64,000 bases of DNA from Acidobacteriota bacterium (GTDB lineage Bacteria > Acidobacteriota > Terriglobia > Terriglobales > Acidobacteriaceae), in the NCBI GenBank assembly GCA_021779935.1, contig JAJXZT010000016.1:186001-250000 (forward strand), read 5' to 3'. A program made the position numbers and the translations under genes. The notes beneath the pieces were generated by a model that did not search any database, was not told the origin of the DNA, and saw nothing but the letters and a program-made list of their open reading frames with translations. Shown piece by piece: positions 63,702-64,000 of the stretch (within the stretch, counting starts at the first letter, position 1; the number at the start of each line of letters is the position of its first letter).

Positions 63702-63881
63702 TCACGCACTTCGCCTTGCTCTCACGAACATCACGATTCCGAGTACGAGAAAAACGGTTCCGATCGCAAACATGGATTTGCGATGCGGCGAAGTCCCCGC
63801 GAGAGCGAAGTCCGCTGCCGCGACGCCGAAAAACGCCACCGCCGCTCCACCGCTTTTTCTTTTCCTGTTTTCCACGATCAT
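63702..63881 (-). CDS. 59-residue small membrane protein coupled to the mutase gene
   Basis: The frame encodes MIVENRKRKSGGAAVAFFGV and ends with a hydrophobic helix (FAIGTVFLVLGIVMFV) and RARRSA. Another hydrophobic segment (AAVAFFGVAAADFALA) gives two possible helices. Its ATG overlaps the stop of the methylmalonyl-CoA mutase large-subunit gene as ATGA, so its translation is probably coupled to that gene. No family is recognised. Confidence 0.6.
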   Translation of the reverse strand: MIVENRKRKSGGAAVAFFGVAAADFALAGTSPHRKSMFAIGTVFLVLGIVMFVRARRSA

Positions 63882-64000
63882 GCGAATGCGTTCTCCTCGT
63901 AGGTTCCGTAGACTTCGCGCAGCGCGCTGCAGATTTCGCCCACCGTGGCGTAGGCGCGCACGGCGTCGATGATGAATGGCATGGTGTTTGCCGGGGAGAT
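63878..64000 (-). CDS. C-terminus of methylmalonyl-CoA mutase large subunit (cut by window edge)
   Basis: The last 40 codons of a gene entering from the right encode NTMPFIIDAVRAYATVGEIC and LREVYGTYEENAF, which match the end of the catalytic subunit of methylmalonyl-CoA mutases. With the separate B12-binding protein at 61707-62123 it makes a split mutase. The product converts methylmalonyl-CoA from propionyl-CoA breakdown to succinyl-CoA. Only 123 bases are visible, so the subtype (methylmalonyl- versus isobutyryl- or hydroxyisobutyryl-CoA mutase) cannot be told. Confidence 0.88.
   Translation of the reverse strand: MSPANTMPFIIDAVRAYATVGEICSALREVYGTYEENAFA

Overview
The window reads as a chromosome segment of a high-GC, soil-type member of the Acidobacteriota (Terriglobia / Koribacter-like). 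This is an inference from gene content: an Oar-type TonB-dependent receptor of 1121 residues and a second receptor that also starts with a carboxypeptidase-regulatory-like domain, an NtrY/NtrX pair, the order pilB-pilT-pilC-pilS-pilR, many short hairpin-bearing intergenic repeats, and leucine/propionyl-CoA catabolic genes. I saw no rRNA, tRNA, CRISPR array, transposase or phage gene.

Layout. 1-4.7 kb: a TonB receptor cut by the window edge, then an NtrX-like sigma54 activator and its NtrY-like kinase (minus strand). 4.7-7.1 kb: a repeat-bearing intergenic stretch, a DUF3788-like gene and a Schlafen AlbA_2-domain gene. 7.1-12.9 kb: an accessory island on the minus strand with a ferritin-like protein, an alpha/beta hydrolase, a methionine-rich exported coiled-coil protein with a decayed duplicate, an atypical Nramp transporter, and several very small genes (a CsbD-like protein, a His/Pro/Gln-rich peptide, two one-helix membrane peptides). 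Repeats are dense here. 13-16.7 kb: ammonium transporter, beta-propeller lipoprotein, nitroreductase. 16.8-24.5 kb: type IV pilus genes pilB, pilT, pilC with a PilS/PilR-like two-component system. 24.6-27.9 kb (minus): SAM hydroxide adenosyltransferase, a DUF4097-like exported protein and a membrane-fusion protein. 28.2-31.8 kb (plus): a CNNM/CBS membrane protein, a small membrane protein and two Dpp/Opp-type permeases, the first three joined by ATGA overlaps. 31.8-38.5 kb: RmuC, a CAP-domain protein, a DUF72 protein, a tiny membrane peptide, IspG and a Sel1-repeat protein.

38.6-43.1 kb is the classic envelope/isoprenoid run uppS-cdsA-dxr-rseP on the minus strand; with the nearby ispG it links MEP-pathway precursor supply to undecaprenyl lipid carrier and phospholipid synthesis. 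43.4-49.9 kb holds two more TonB receptors, one preceded by a small CxxC membrane-anchored protein. 50.3-53.3 kb: a zinc-ribbon/XRE regulator, an HD hydrolase and histidine ammonia-lyase. 53.4-64 kb is mainly acyl-CoA metabolism (thioesterase, two enoyl-CoA hydratases, HMG-CoA lyase, biotin-dependent carboxyltransferase, a stand-alone B12-binding subunit and the C-terminus of methylmalonyl-CoA mutase). It is interrupted by a small regulator with two tandem paralogous membrane proteins, a TipAS-type MerR regulator and a DinB-like protein.

The best candidates for something undescribed are the methionine-heptad island (about 7.4-12.5 kb) with its duplicated gene and shared upstream palindrome, and the palindrome-regulated HTH gene with two paralogous 'DPEPDERD' membrane proteins (56.8-58.3 kb). 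The rest looks like ordinary core and catabolic genome.
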